64,000 nt of DNA from Mesorhizobium sp. B2-4-3 (GCF_006442815.1 NZ_VFVL01000020.1:43811-107810); one strand, 5' to 3'; shown: positions 49,831 through 59,504, numbered from the stretch's first letter. Numbers and translations: made by a program. The notes: generated by a model not told the origin, from the letters alone.

Positions 49831-50265
49831 TTGAAAACGATTTTCGTCCTCAACGGTCCCAATCTCAATGCGCTCGGCAAGCGCGAGCCGGGGATTTATG
49901 GCGGCAAGACGCTTGCGGCCATCGCCGAGGACTGCAAGGCGGCCGGCGCCGCGCTCGGGCTCGAGATCGATTTTCGCCAATCCAACCATGAGGGCGATCT
50001 GGTCGACTGGATCCAGGAAGCCAGCGAGAAGGCGGCAGGCATCGTTATCAATCCCGGCGCCTACAGCCACACATCGATCGCCATCCACGACGCCATCCGC
50101 GCCGCAGCACCGCTGCCCGTCGCGGAAGTCCATCTTTCCAACATTCACGCGCGGGAGCCCTTCCGCCACGTCTCCATGGTCGCGCCGGTCGCTGTCGGCA
50201 TGATCTGCGGGTTCGGGCCGCTCGGCTACACGCTCGCGCTGCAGGCACTGGCGGCTCGCCTGTGA
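49831..50265 (+). CDS. aroQ: 3-dehydroquinate dehydratase, type II
   Basis: Third step of the shikimate pathway, 144 residues forming a dodecamer. TTG start at 49831 with AAGGTCGG upstream. It opens MKTIFVLNGPNLNALGKREP; the catalytic Tyr is in IYGGKTLA (about residue 23), the loop VINPGAYSHTSIAIHDA carries the substrate contacts, and His in EVHLSNIHAREPFRH is the general acid. It is followed after 26 nt by accB, a common rhizobial arrangement. Confidence 0.96.
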   Translation: MKTIFVLNGPNLNALGKREPGIYGGKTLAAIAEDCKAAGAALGLEIDFRQSNHEGDLVDWIQEASEKAAGIVINPGAYSHTSIAIHDAIRAAAPLPVAEVHLSNIHAREPFRHVSMVAPVAVGMICGFGPLGYTLALQALAARL

Positions 50266-50291
50266 CCGGCCCCCAAACAGAAGGCTCGAAA

Positions 50292-50753
50292 ATGTCGATA
50301 AAAAAGACCGGTGTTGACCAGCAGCTGATCCGCGATCTGGCGGGCATTCTGAACGACACCAATCTGACCGAGATCGAGGTCGAGCTCGGCGATCTCAAGG
50401 TGCGCGTCTCGCGCCAAACGCAGGCCGTCCACGCCGTCGCCGCGCCGCTTGCCGCGGTTGCTCCCGTTGCCGCGGTAGCGGCTCAGCCCGCAACGGCAGC
50501 CGCGGCCGCCGATGTGTCCAAGAACGCAGTGCCCTCGCCGATGGTCGGCACTGCCTATCTGGCACCCTCGCCCGACGCCAAGGCGTTCATCGAGGTCGGC
50601 CAGAAGGTCAAGGAAGGCCAGACGCTGCTCATCATCGAAGCGATGAAGACGATGAACCAGATCCCCTCGCCGCGTGCCGGCACGGTGACGGCGATCCTCA
50701 TCGAGGATGCCCAGCCGGTCGAATACGGCATGCCGCTGGTGGTTCTTGAGTAG
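50292..50753 (+). CDS. accB: biotin carboxyl carrier protein of acetyl-CoA carboxylase
   Basis: BCCP, 153 residues. The N-terminal part (DQQLIRDLAGILNDTNLTEI) is followed by an Ala/Pro/Val linker (about residues 45-75). The biotinyl domain has the target Lys119 in IEAMKTMNQ, with PSPMVGTAYLAPSPDAKAF before it. It carries the carboxyl group from AccC to AccAD. It lies 19 nt ahead of accC; the two are co-transcribed in most bacteria. Confidence 0.97.
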   Translation: MSIKKTGVDQQLIRDLAGILNDTNLTEIEVELGDLKVRVSRQTQAVHAVAAPLAAVAPVAAVAAQPATAAAAADVSKNAVPSPMVGTAYLAPSPDAKAFIEVGQKVKEGQTLLIIEAMKTMNQIPSPRAGTVTAILIEDAQPVEYGMPLVVLE

Positions 50754-50772
50754 AGCCGGGAACAACCAAGAG

Positions 50773-52116
<1,344 letters not shown>

Positions 52117-52128
52117 CACGGGGATGCG

Positions 52129-52746
52129 ATGACCCGCCCCTACGCGCCAGGCTATCGCATTCCGACCGACCTGCTGCTCAGGGCCTATGCCTCGGGAGTC
52201 TTCCCGATGGCCGAGAGCGCCAACGACCCCGAAGTGTTCTGGGTGCGGCCGGAAACGCGCGGCATCATTCCGCTGGACGGGTTCCACACGCCGCGCAGCC
52301 TGAAGAAGACGATCCGCAAGCATCCGTTCGAGATCCGCTACGACTTCGATTTCGAGGCGACGATCGACGGCTGCGCCGAAAAGAGCGAGGAGCGCCGCTC
52401 GACCTGGATCAATGCGCCGATCCGCGAAGCCTATGTCGAGCTCTATCGCCTGGGCCACTGCCATTCGGTCGAGGCGTGGCGCGAGGAACGCCTGGTCGGC
52501 GGCCTCTACGGCGTCTCGCTCGGACGCGTGTTCTTCGGCGAAAGCATGTTCGCCAGGGAGACCGACGCTTCGAAGACCTGCCTCTACCATCTCGTCGAGC
52601 GGCTGAAGGCGCGCGGCTTCGCGCTGCTCGACACGCAGTTCACCACCGAGCATTTGAAGCGCTTCGGCGCCGTCGACGTGCCGCGCGGCCAGTATGAGAA
52701 GCTGCTCGCCGAAGCGCTGAAGGGCGAGGCCGTCTTTTATCCTTGA
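52129..52746 (+). CDS. aat: leucyl/phenylalanyl-tRNA--protein transferase
   Basis: N-end-rule enzyme adding Leu or Phe to N-terminal Arg/Lys so that ClpS-ClpAP can degrade the protein; 205 residues, the shorter rhizobial form. Signature segments: YASGVFPMAESANDPEVFWV, GIIPLDGFHTPRSL, CHSVEAWREERLVGGLYGVS, GRVFFGESMFARETDASKTC and FALLDTQFTTEHLKRFGA. Last gene of aroQ-accB-accC-aat; its 3' end overlaps the convergent NTF2-like gene by 10 nt. Confidence 0.95.
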   Translation: MTRPYAPGYRIPTDLLLRAYASGVFPMAESANDPEVFWVRPETRGIIPLDGFHTPRSLKKTIRKHPFEIRYDFDFEATIDGCAEKSEERRSTWINAPIREAYVELYRLGHCHSVEAWREERLVGGLYGVSLGRVFFGESMFARETDASKTCLYHLVERLKARGFALLDTQFTTEHLKRFGAVDVPRGQYEKLLAEALKGEAVFYP

Positions 52747-53129
52747 GCTGGCTCTGCCGCCTCGATCGGCGTCTGCGCATGGAACATCATCTTCCAGCCG
52801 TCGGCTCGATGGACATAGCCGGTGCTGACCAGAGCGGCATAGGACTGGCCGTTCTCGCGCGTCGCGCGCGCCTCGTAAGTCAGCATGACGATGTCGCTGC
52901 CCGGCTCGACCATGCCCTTCAACTTGATGTCCAGGTCGCGCCATTTGTTGGGCTTGGTGGCGGTCTTTGCGAGATCGGCATTGGTCATCGCCTGCGCCAT
53001 CTGCGGGAACGCCACCAGGCACTCCACATCGGCATTGGCTTCATAGTAGGCGGAATCGCCCGACCAAAAGCCCTTCTCGATATCGAGAAGCTCCTGCTTG
53101 TTGGCGGTGATTGTTTTCGTGACAGTCAT
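52737..53129 (-). CDS. NTF2/SnoaL-like cytosolic protein
   Basis: A 130-residue protein with the look of a small alpha+beta-barrel of the NTF2-like superfamily: LLDIEKGFWSGDSAYYEANA, then VMLTYEARATRENGQSYAAL and VSTGYVHRADGWKMMFHAQT. No catalytic residues point to a reaction. The ATG at 53129 follows GGAGGATTCC; the longer open frame reads an out-of-frame part of the DUF2155 gene. Convergent with aat, overlapping it by 10 nt. Confidence 0.8.
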   Translation of the reverse strand: MTVTKTITANKQELLDIEKGFWSGDSAYYEANADVECLVAFPQMAQAMTNADLAKTATKPNKWRDLDIKLKGMVEPGSDIVMLTYEARATRENGQSYAALVSTGYVHRADGWKMMFHAQTPIEAAEPAQG

Positions 53130-53187
53130 CGCGGAATCCTCCTCGCCTTGCCGATTTGAACGGCCAAAGGGCGGGCAGGTTCCGAGG

Positions 53188-53760
53188 TCAGTTCGCGTTG
53201 GTCGTGTCGTCCGGGTCCGGCGCCGCATCAGCCGGCTCGGACGCGGCGTCAGCCGGTTGCGCCGGAGCATTGGGCTTGGCGACATTGGTCTTCGGCTTGG
53301 CCGTGTCGGCCTTGGCCGCGGTCGGCGGCGGCACGTCCGACTTCTGCTTGCAACCCTTGAGCCAGACGTCATAGACGGCGTGCTCGACGGCGTTGAGGCC
53401 CGGGCTTTCGGCAAACATCCAGCCGGTGAAGATGCGGCGGATCTTGCGGTCGAGCGTGATCTCGTCGACCTCGACGAAGGAATCGGTCTTCGGCTGTTCC
53501 GTATCCGGCCGCGAATAGCAGACGCGCGGCGTCACCTGCAAAGCGCCGAACTGCACGGTTTCGTCGATATAGACGTCGAAGGTGATGATGCGACCGGTGA
53601 TCTTGTCGATGCCGGCGAATTCGGCCACCGGATTGGTGACGCGGTCGGAGGCCGCGGGCGCTGCGGCCGGCGCCTGCGCGGCGGCGAACGCCGCCGTCGA
53701 GGCAACCAGAATGGACGCCGCCGCGATCAGCGCCTTTGAGGTATGGCCGAAAGAGCTCAT
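53188..53760 (-). CDS. DUF2155-containing exported protein
   Basis: A 190-residue protein with a signal peptide (TSKALIAAASILVASTAAFA) and Ala-rich start. The conserved DUF2155 core (about residues 45-140) includes DKITGRIITFDVYIDETVQF, GALQVTPRVCYSRPDTEQPK and FTGWMFAESPGLNAVEHAVY, with paired Cys. The C-terminal 55 residues are a low-complexity Ala/Pro/Asp tail. In alphaproteobacteria this gene is commonly beside the NDUFA12 gene, as here; its function is not known. Confidence 0.9.
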   Translation of the reverse strand: MSSFGHTSKALIAAASILVASTAAFAAAQAPAAAPAASDRVTNPVAEFAGIDKITGRIITFDVYIDETVQFGALQVTPRVCYSRPDTEQPKTDSFVEVDEITLDRKIRRIFTGWMFAESPGLNAVEHAVYDVWLKGCKQKSDVPPPTAAKADTAKPKTNVAKPNAPAQPADAASEPADAAPDPDDTTNAN

Positions 53761-53880
53761 GCAAAATACCGGTGGTTGTGCCCGGGTGATTCTCTCAACG
53801 CCCAAGGCTAGTCATGGCTGCGCAGTCAGCAAGCAGCTAAATGCCAATTGTGGCGATAAAGGACCGAATAGCGCCTTCGA

Positions 53881-54279
53881 TTATGATCCGGGCGTCCAGG
53901 CGTCGTAATCGCCGGTCACCTGCGGACGATGCTGGTTGGTCAGGATGGAACCCTGCGGACGATAGGCGCCGGGCGTTCCGGTCAGGTTCGGCCGATGCTC
54001 CTTCTGCCACTCGCGAGCCTTGTAGCTCTCGCTCGATGGAGGTGTATCGACGCGATGATGGATCCAGCCATGCCAGCCCGGCGGGATCTTCGAGGCTTCC
54101 GAATAATCGCGATAGATGACCCAGCGGCGGGTGCGGCCTTCCGAATCGATGCCGCCCTCATAGTAGACGTTGCCGGCTTCGTCCTCGCCGACCCTCTTGC
54201 CGAAGCGCCAGGTGTGGAAGCGCGTGCCGAGCGTCTGGCTGTTCCACCAGGTGAAGAACTGCAGCAGGAAAGTTTTCAT
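53881..54279 (-). CDS. NADH:ubiquinone oxidoreductase accessory subunit, NDUFA12 type
   Basis: A 132-residue homologue of the mitochondrial complex I subunit NDUFA12/B17.2, one of the few accessory subunits shared with alphaproteobacteria. The motif YYEGGIDSEGRTRRWVIYRD, then IPPGWHGWIHHRVDTPPSSE and KEHRPNLTGTPGAYRP are characteristic. Membrane-peripheral. ATG 54279 was preferred over 54285 because GAGG is better spaced. The nuo operon is not in the window. Confidence 0.93.
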   Translation of the reverse strand: MKTFLLQFFTWWNSQTLGTRFHTWRFGKRVGEDEAGNVYYEGGIDSEGRTRRWVIYRDYSEASKIPPGWHGWIHHRVDTPPSSESYKAREWQKEHRPNLTGTPGAYRPQGSILTNQHRPQVTGDYDAWTPGS

Positions 54280-54395
54280 CCACATCCTCGCGGCGGCAGC
54301 GGCTGCGCCTTTCCCCTGCTTATGGCGTCACGCCACCGCGAAGGCAAGGGTTTTGCCACACCCCGAATGGAAATGCTCCATGCGTTCATATCTTG

Positions 54396-54444
54396 ATGCA
54401 TGTCATCGTCCCAGAACCGCTCCACACTTCTAGGCGACATGCAT
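54396..54444. repeat. palindromic intergenic repeat, copy e (ATGCATGTC type)
   Basis: Arms ATGCATGTC/GACATGCAT, decayed inner stem (CCCAGAACC...CTTCTAGG). Same outer arms as copy b. Confidence 0.8.
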
Positions 54445-54537
54445 TAAATCGATGCAGTTGTGCTGCAGGCGGCAGCGCGGCTTGCCAAGCGCCGCCTGTC
54501 TTCCTAAAGCTCGGCCCGCCCGTTTCGGGGTACGCCC

Positions 54538-54584
54538 AGAGCCGGATGATTTCAGGTCGAATCGACCTGAAATCATCCGGCTCT
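54538..54584. repeat. perfect 47-nt palindrome
   Basis: Two 23-nt arms (AGAGCCGGATGATTTCAGGT-CGA and its complement) with a single central base at 54561. No mismatch. Confidence 0.9.
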
Positions 54585-54598
54585 AAATCAAAGAGATA

Positions 54599-54647
54599 GA
54601 GCATGATGTCGTCCGAAAACCGCTACACACTTTTCGGCATCATGCTC
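54599..54647. repeat. palindromic intergenic repeat, copy f (GAGCATGAT type)
   Basis: Arms GAGCATGAT/ATCATGCTC, inner CCGAAAAC...TTTTCGG. Outer arms identical to copy a. It ends 4 nt before the panB ribosome-binding site. Confidence 0.85.
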
Positions 54648-54661
54648 TAGGGAGGTGACGA

Positions 54662-55501
54662 TTGAGCCGGGATCCGTCCGCCGACAGCCGGATCAGCGCC
54701 GAGGACATTCGCCGCCGCAAGGGCGGCGTGCCGATCGTCTGCCTTACCGCCTACACCTATCCCGTCGCCCGCCTGCTCGATCCCCATGTCGACCTGCTGC
54801 TGGTCGGCGACAGCGTCGCCATGGTCCTGCACGGCCACGCCACAACGCTCGGCGCCTCGCTGGAGATGATGATCGCGCACGGCCAGGCCGTGATGCGCGG
54901 CTCGGCCAAGGCCTGCATCGTGGTCGACATGCCGGCGGGCAGCTATGAGGCCTCGCCGGCACAGGCCGCGGCGTCGGCAAGACGGATCGTCGGGGAAACA
55001 GGCTGCCAGGCCGTGAAGCTCGAAGGCGGCGTCGACATGGCCTCCCGGATCGCCGCGATCGCCGCCGAGGGAATACCGGTCATGGGCCACATCGGCCTGC
55101 AACCGCAATCGGTGGAGAAGGACGGCGGCTACAAGATCAAGGGCCGGACAGAGGACAATATCGCTGCGCTGCTCAGCGATGCCGAGGCGGTGGAACAAGC
55201 CGGAGCCTTCTCGGTCGTCATCGAAGGCACGATGGAGGCCGTGGCCGCGAAGCTTACCCATCACATTTCCATACCGACCATCGGCATCGGCGCCAGCGCC
55301 GACTGCGACGGCCAGATCCTGGTGATCGACGACATGGTCGGCCTGACCATCGACCGCGTGCCGAAATTCGTCAAGGAATACGCGGACTTGCGCAGCGCGA
55401 TAGCGGATGCGGCGGCGCGCTACGCAGCCGAGGTGCGGAGCCGCGCCTTCCCCGGCCCCGACCACGTCTTCACGACGGCACCCGGCAAGGACAAGACATG
55501 A
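54662..55501 (+). CDS. panB: 3-methyl-2-oxobutanoate hydroxymethyltransferase
   Basis: First committed step to pantothenate, making ketopantoate from alpha-ketoisovalerate and methylene-THF; 279 residues. TTG start after GGGAGGTGACGA. Motifs: VCLTAYTYPVARLLDPHVDL, LLVGDSVAMVLHGHATTL, VKLEGGVDMASRIAAIAAEG, PVMGHIGLQPQSV and PTIGIGASADCDGQILVIDD with the metal-binding and catalytic acids. The panC ATG overlaps its TGA by 4 nt. A palindromic repeat ends immediately before the ribosome-binding site. Confidence 0.96.
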   Translation: MSRDPSADSRISAEDIRRRKGGVPIVCLTAYTYPVARLLDPHVDLLLVGDSVAMVLHGHATTLGASLEMMIAHGQAVMRGSAKACIVVDMPAGSYEASPAQAAASARRIVGETGCQAVKLEGGVDMASRIAAIAAEGIPVMGHIGLQPQSVEKDGGYKIKGRTEDNIAALLSDAEAVEQAGAFSVVIEGTMEAVAAKLTHHISIPTIGIGASADCDGQILVIDDMVGLTIDRVPKFVKEYADLRSAIADAAARYAAEVRSRAFPGPDHVFTTAPGKDKT

Positions 55502-56349
55502 ACGCGCCAATCGTCGCCGACAGCGTCACCGCCCTTCGCGCCCAGGTCCGGGACTGGCGGCGGGCCGGCCTCAAGGTGGCCATGGTGCCGACCATGGGCG
55601 CGCTGCATGAAGGCCATATCTCGCTGGTCAGGATCGCGCTCGAACGGGCCGATCGCTGCGTCGTCTCGATCTTCGTCAATCCGACGCAGTTCGCGCCGAC
55701 GGAAGATCTCGACAAATACCCGCGCCAGTTGGCGCGCGACCTCGACCGGCTGCACGACGCGGGCGCGCATCTCGCCTTCACGCCTGGCGTAAACGAAATA
55801 TACCCCTCCGGCTTCGCCACGAAAATCTCGGTCGGCGGCCCCTCCCACGGCCTGGAGACCGACTTCAGGCCGAGTTTCTTCGACGGCGTCGCGACAGTGG
55901 TGGCCAAGCTCTTCCTGCAGGCGGCGCCCGATTGCGCCGTGTTCGGCGAGAAGGATTATCAGCAACTTTGCGTGGTCAGGCAGCTCTGCCGCGATCTCGA
56001 CCTGCCCGTCGAGATCGTCGGCGCGCCGACGGTGCGCGATGCTCATGGCCTCGCCATGTCGTCGCGCAACGCCTATCTGGGCGAGGCCGAGCTCGACATC
56101 GCGCGCAAGCTCAACGTGATCCTGCGCCGCACGGCGGCGGCGCTTTCAACCGGCGCGGATGAAGCCGGCGCCACCGACGCCGCCGCGAAGGCCCTGGTCG
56201 CCGTGGGCTTCCAAAAGGTAGACTACGTCGCCGCCCGCATGAGTGTCACGCTCGAGCCCTGGCAGCGGAATGGCGACGGACGCCTGCTCGCGGCGGCCTG
56301 GCTCGGCACGACACGCCTGATCGACAATGTGGAAATTTCCTCCGCCTGA
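55498..56349 (+). CDS. panC: pantothenate synthetase
   Basis: ATP-dependent ligase of pantoate and beta-alanine, 283 residues. The HIGH-like motif is MVPTMGALHEGHISLVRIAL (about residues 29-48), followed by FVNPTQFAPTEDLDKYPR. VFGEKDYQQLCVVRQLCRDL and DAHGLAMSSRNAYL form the ATP- and pantoate-binding parts. It is translationally coupled to panB. Confidence 0.96.
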   Translation: MNAPIVADSVTALRAQVRDWRRAGLKVAMVPTMGALHEGHISLVRIALERADRCVVSIFVNPTQFAPTEDLDKYPRQLARDLDRLHDAGAHLAFTPGVNEIYPSGFATKISVGGPSHGLETDFRPSFFDGVATVVAKLFLQAAPDCAVFGEKDYQQLCVVRQLCRDLDLPVEIVGAPTVRDAHGLAMSSRNAYLGEAELDIARKLNVILRRTAAALSTGADEAGATDAAAKALVAVGFQKVDYVAARMSVTLEPWQRNGDGRLLAAAWLGTTRLIDNVEISSA

Positions 56350-56370
56350 TCGGACTTTCGTTCGATCAGG
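56345..56370. terminator. hairpin between convergent panC and AIM24 genes
   Basis: CCTGATCG/CGATCAGG, 8-bp perfect stem with a 10-nt loop; it begins within the panC stop region. No U-run. Confidence 0.4.
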
Positions 56371-56378
56371 CCCGGCGC

Positions 56379-57077
56379 TTACTCTTGCGACGGCATGTGC
56401 AGATACATCGACTGGATGCCGACGCGCCCAGGACCGGTGAAGCGATTGACGACGAAATTCATGGCGGCGCCGAAGAAGCCGCTGGAAAGGCGATCGATCC
56501 TTGTATCCATTTTCACCGATGCGTCCTTGAACAGCCAGCCGCCTGGCTCGATGTCGATGGTCTCGCCGGGCGCCAGCACCTTCTCGAAGACATTGCCGTA
56601 GCCGTGCAGCCAGACGATGCCGTCGCCCGTCTCGCCACGAAAGCGGTCGATGAAGAAGCCGCTCTGGCCGAACAGCATCGTGCCCAGCCCGCGCACACGC
56701 TCGAACGTGTAGTCGACGCTGGCGGTCGCGGCCAGGAACTGATGCTCGCGCACCTGTATCTCCTCGCCGCGCCGAAGATGGATCGGCACGATATGGCCCG
56801 GCCCGTCGCGGCTGAAGGCGATGACGCCCGGCCCGGACGCCTCGGTGACGAAGATCTGCATACCCGCGATCATGCGCTTCAGCGCGCCCTTCAGCGATTT
56901 CAAGCCGATGGTGATCGTGGTGTTCTTCCATAAAAGGATGTGGTGCTCGAAATAGACCGGCATGTTGGTCACATCGACCGACAGCACAGGCACCAGTTCG
57001 CCGGCGACGTGATAGGTCACGCCACCAAACGTCTCATCCGACACCTCGGTCGTCATCAGTCCCGGCAAGCTCGGCAT
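56379..57077 (-). CDS. AIM24-family protein
   Basis: A 232-residue beta-rich protein of the AIM24/TIGR00266 family (AIM24 in yeast affects mitochondrial inner-membrane organisation; bacterial role unknown). Characteristic parts: PVYFEHHILLWKNTTITIGL, FVTEASGPGVIAFSRDGPGH, FLAATASVDYTFERVRGLGT and IDRFRGETGDGIVWLHGYGN, ending MYLHMPSQE. No signal peptide. The start at MPSLPGL (57077) was chosen over 57092 by the spacing of upstream purines; either is possible. Confidence 0.85.
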   Translation of the reverse strand: MPSLPGLMTTEVSDETFGGVTYHVAGELVPVLSVDVTNMPVYFEHHILLWKNTTITIGLKSLKGALKRMIAGMQIFVTEASGPGVIAFSRDGPGHIVPIHLRRGEEIQVREHQFLAATASVDYTFERVRGLGTMLFGQSGFFIDRFRGETGDGIVWLHGYGNVFEKVLAPGETIDIEPGGWLFKDASVKMDTRIDRLSSGFFGAAMNFVVNRFTGPGRVGIQSMYLHMPSQE

Positions 57078-57233
57078 GGCAATCCCCCTCACCGCCGTGC
57101 TGCCGGTTGACCGGACTGTCGCCGGCGCGTCGGCTGTCGCAGCATTGCCGCCGGGTTTTCGGCCGTCAAATGAAAGCTGGCATTGGGCGCGCCGCTCGCA
57201 ACAACGTGAAGCAATTGCTGCGGCGTCGAGCGA

Positions 57234-57728
57234 TCAGGCGATCAGCGGCCGCTCAAGGAGCAGTGACGCGATGCCGGACTGCGCAGGCCCGCGATTGTCG
57301 GCGCGGCCGACCTGGACGAAACCGTTCGCCATATAGAAGGCGACGGCGCGCTTGTTCGCTTCCGCCACCTCGACGCGTACCGCGCGCGCTTCGGGGAAGC
57401 TCTCGATCACTTCGTCCAGCAACATGCCGCCAATCCCCCGGCCCTGTAGGTCCGGCGCAACATGAAGCTGCTCCAGATCGACCAAGGCGCCCTGGTCAGC
57501 GCTTTCCGCATAGGCGACGCCGCCGATGCGCTTGCCATCGTCGGCGACCAGGAACTCTGCATCCGGGCGCTCGATGCGCGCTTTCAATTTTTCCGGCGAA
57601 CACCAAAGCGCGATGGTTCGATCGATCCGCTCGGCACCATAGATGGCGTCGTAGGTCGCATGCCAGGTCTCGGCCAGCAGTCCCCGGATAGCCGCAATGT
57701 CACGGTCGCTGGCGGTGCGGACAAACAC
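57234..57728 (-). CDS. GNAT-family N-acetyltransferase
   Basis: A 164-residue acetyltransferase. The acetyl-CoA motif A reads LHVAPDLQGRGIGGMLLDEV (Q/RxxGxG/A). Later EVAEANKRAVAFYMANGFVQ is the usual GNAT motif B. Substrate unknown. GTG start 2 nt after the gatB stop, so it is co-transcribed with and perhaps coupled to gatB. Confidence 0.88.
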   Translation of the reverse strand: MFVRTASDRDIAAIRGLLAETWHATYDAIYGAERIDRTIALWCSPEKLKARIERPDAEFLVADDGKRIGGVAYAESADQGALVDLEQLHVAPDLQGRGIGGMLLDEVIESFPEARAVRVEVAEANKRAVAFYMANGFVQVGRADNRGPAQSGIASLLLERPLIA

Positions 57729-57730
57729 CG

Positions 57731-59230
57731 TTATTCGATGCCGAGCTTGGCCTTGACGAGGTCGTTGACCGCCTGCGGGTTGGCCTTGCCGCCCGTCGCC
57801 TTCATCACCTGGCCGACGAACCAGCCGGCCATGGTCGGCTTGGCGCGCGCCTGCTCGGCCTTGTCCGGGTTGGCGGCGATCACCTCGTCGACCGCCTTCT
57901 CGATGGCGCCCGTGTCGGTGACCTGCTTCATGCCGCGGCTCTCGACGAGCTGGCGCGGATCGCCGCCCTCGTTCCAGACGATCTCGAACAGGTCCTTGGC
58001 GATCTTGCCGGAGATGGTGCCTTCCTTGATCAGGTCGATGACGGCGCCGAGCTGCTCAGGCGAAAGCGGAGCATTTTCAATGTCCTTACCGGCTTTGTTC
58101 AAGGCGCCAAGCAGGTCGTTGATGACCCAGTTGGCGGCGAGCTTGCCGTCGCGGCCCGAAGCCACCTTCTCGAAATAGTCGGCAATCGGCTTTTCCGACA
58201 CCAGCACCGAGGCGTCATAAGTCGACAGGCCCAGCGACGAAATCAGCCGTGCCTTCTTGTCGTCGGGCAGTTCCGGCAGGTGTTGCGCCAATGCATCGAC
58301 ATAGGCCTGGTCGAATTCCAGCGGTAGAAGATCGGGATCCGGGAAATAGCGATAGTCATGCGCCTCCTCCTTGGAGCGCAACGAGCGCGTCTCGCCCTTG
58401 ACCGGGTCGAACAGGCGGGTCTCCTGGTCGATCTTGCCGCCATCCTCCAGAATGGCGATCTGCCGGCGCGCCTCGGATTCGATCGCCTGGCCGATGAAGC
58501 GGATCGAGTTGACGTTCTTGATCTCGCAGCGGGTGCCGAATGCGCCGCCCGGGCGGCGCACCGAGACGTTGACGTCGGCGCGCAGCGAGCCTTCGTCCAT
58601 GTTGCCGTCGCATGTGCCGAGATAGCGCATGATGGTGCGCAGCTTCGTCACATAGGCCTTGGCCTCGTCGGCCGAGCGGATGTCGGGCTTGGAGACGATC
58701 TCCATCAGCGCCACGCCGGAGCGGTTGAGGTCGACATAGGACATGGTCGCATGCTGGTCATGCATCGACTTGCCGGCATCCTGTTCTAGGTGCAGTCGCT
58801 CGATGCCGACCTCGATGTCCTCAAACTCGCCCTGGCGGTCGGGCCCGACGGAGACGATCACCTTGCCCTCGCCGACGATCGGCTGCTTGAACTGGGAGAT
58901 CTGGTAGCCCTGCGGCAGGTCCGGATAGAAATAGTTCTTCCGGTCGAAGACCGACTTGTGATTGATCGCGGCCTTCAGGCCGAGCCCGGTGCGGATCGCC
59001 TGCTTGACGCATTCCTCGTTGATGACCGGCAGCATGCCGGGCATTGCCGCGTCGACAAGGCTGACATTGGCATTGGGTGCCCCGCCGAAAGAGGTCGAGG
59101 CGCCGGAAAACAGTTTTGCCTCGGAGATCACTTGCGCATGCACTTCGAGCCCGATGATGATCTCCCAGTCGCCGGTGGCGCCGGGGATCAGACGTTTCGC
59201 GTCGGGGGTGCGGGTGTCGATGATGCTCAT
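57731..59230 (-). CDS. gatB: aspartyl/glutamyl-tRNA amidotransferase subunit B
   Basis: GatB of the GatCAB amidotransferase, which makes Gln-tRNA(Gln) and Asn-tRNA(Asn) from mischarged tRNA; 499 residues. The kinase-like cradle opens WEIIIGLEVHAQVISEAKLF and includes KNYFYPDLPQGYQISQF and EDAGKS-type QDAGKSMHD. MDEGSLRADVNVSVR and YRYFPDPDLLPLEFDQAYVD are family signatures. The C-terminal YqeY-like tail (about residues 350-499) ends GGKANPQAVNDLVKAKLGIE. gatC and gatA are not adjacent within the window. Confidence 0.97.
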   Translation of the reverse strand: MSIIDTRTPDAKRLIPGATGDWEIIIGLEVHAQVISEAKLFSGASTSFGGAPNANVSLVDAAMPGMLPVINEECVKQAIRTGLGLKAAINHKSVFDRKNYFYPDLPQGYQISQFKQPIVGEGKVIVSVGPDRQGEFEDIEVGIERLHLEQDAGKSMHDQHATMSYVDLNRSGVALMEIVSKPDIRSADEAKAYVTKLRTIMRYLGTCDGNMDEGSLRADVNVSVRRPGGAFGTRCEIKNVNSIRFIGQAIESEARRQIAILEDGGKIDQETRLFDPVKGETRSLRSKEEAHDYRYFPDPDLLPLEFDQAYVDALAQHLPELPDDKKARLISSLGLSTYDASVLVSEKPIADYFEKVASGRDGKLAANWVINDLLGALNKAGKDIENAPLSPEQLGAVIDLIKEGTISGKIAKDLFEIVWNEGGDPRQLVESRGMKQVTDTGAIEKAVDEVIAANPDKAEQARAKPTMAGWFVGQVMKATGGKANPQAVNDLVKAKLGIE

Positions 59231-59354
59231 GGAGGCCTGCGGATTGGAAACGTGAGTTTCACGTCAAAAGTGAAAGTCACTCGCTAGTCCAAACCGCCCG
59301 GCGAGACAAGCCTTAAGCCTTCCGCTGGCCTTTCCCGCCACGTTCGCCTATAGG

Positions 59355-59490
59355 ACACCCATTCCAATGGAGAGTGGATGTCCACTTACGCTCAGTCCCG
59401 GTGAAGCCCTGACCTCTTAAGCGAGGCAGGGCAGAAAAACCTGAAACCCCGTGCCGCGACGTCTCGCGGCGGCGGCTTTTGTTGTTTTTC
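59355..59490 (+). ncRNA. candidate small RNA or leader upstream of the YjhX-type gene
   Basis: In the divergent gap between gatB and the YjhX-type gene, the plus strand shows three hairpins in a row. They are AGTGGA-TG-TCCACT (about 59372-59385), a longer GCCCTGACCTC/GAGGCAGGGC stem (about 59406-59432), and GCCGCGA/TCGCGGC (59453-59470) extended by GGCGGC and a TTTTGTTGTTTTT run. The last looks like a true terminator and lies 15 nt before the gene. The transcript start is a guess. Confidence 0.5.
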
Positions 59491-59504
59491 CCGGAACCTA
59501 TCCA

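Larger units (their letters stand above)
54280..54661. other. repeat-rich intergenic region upstream of panB
   Basis: 382 nt with no gene. It holds two copies of the palindromic family (54396-54444, 54599-54647) and a perfect 47-nt palindrome (54538-54584). The panB promoter must lie within or between these elements. Confidence 0.75.

Noticed and set aside
54647..55510. 287-codon minus-strand frame opposite panB
   Set aside because: Shadow of panB.
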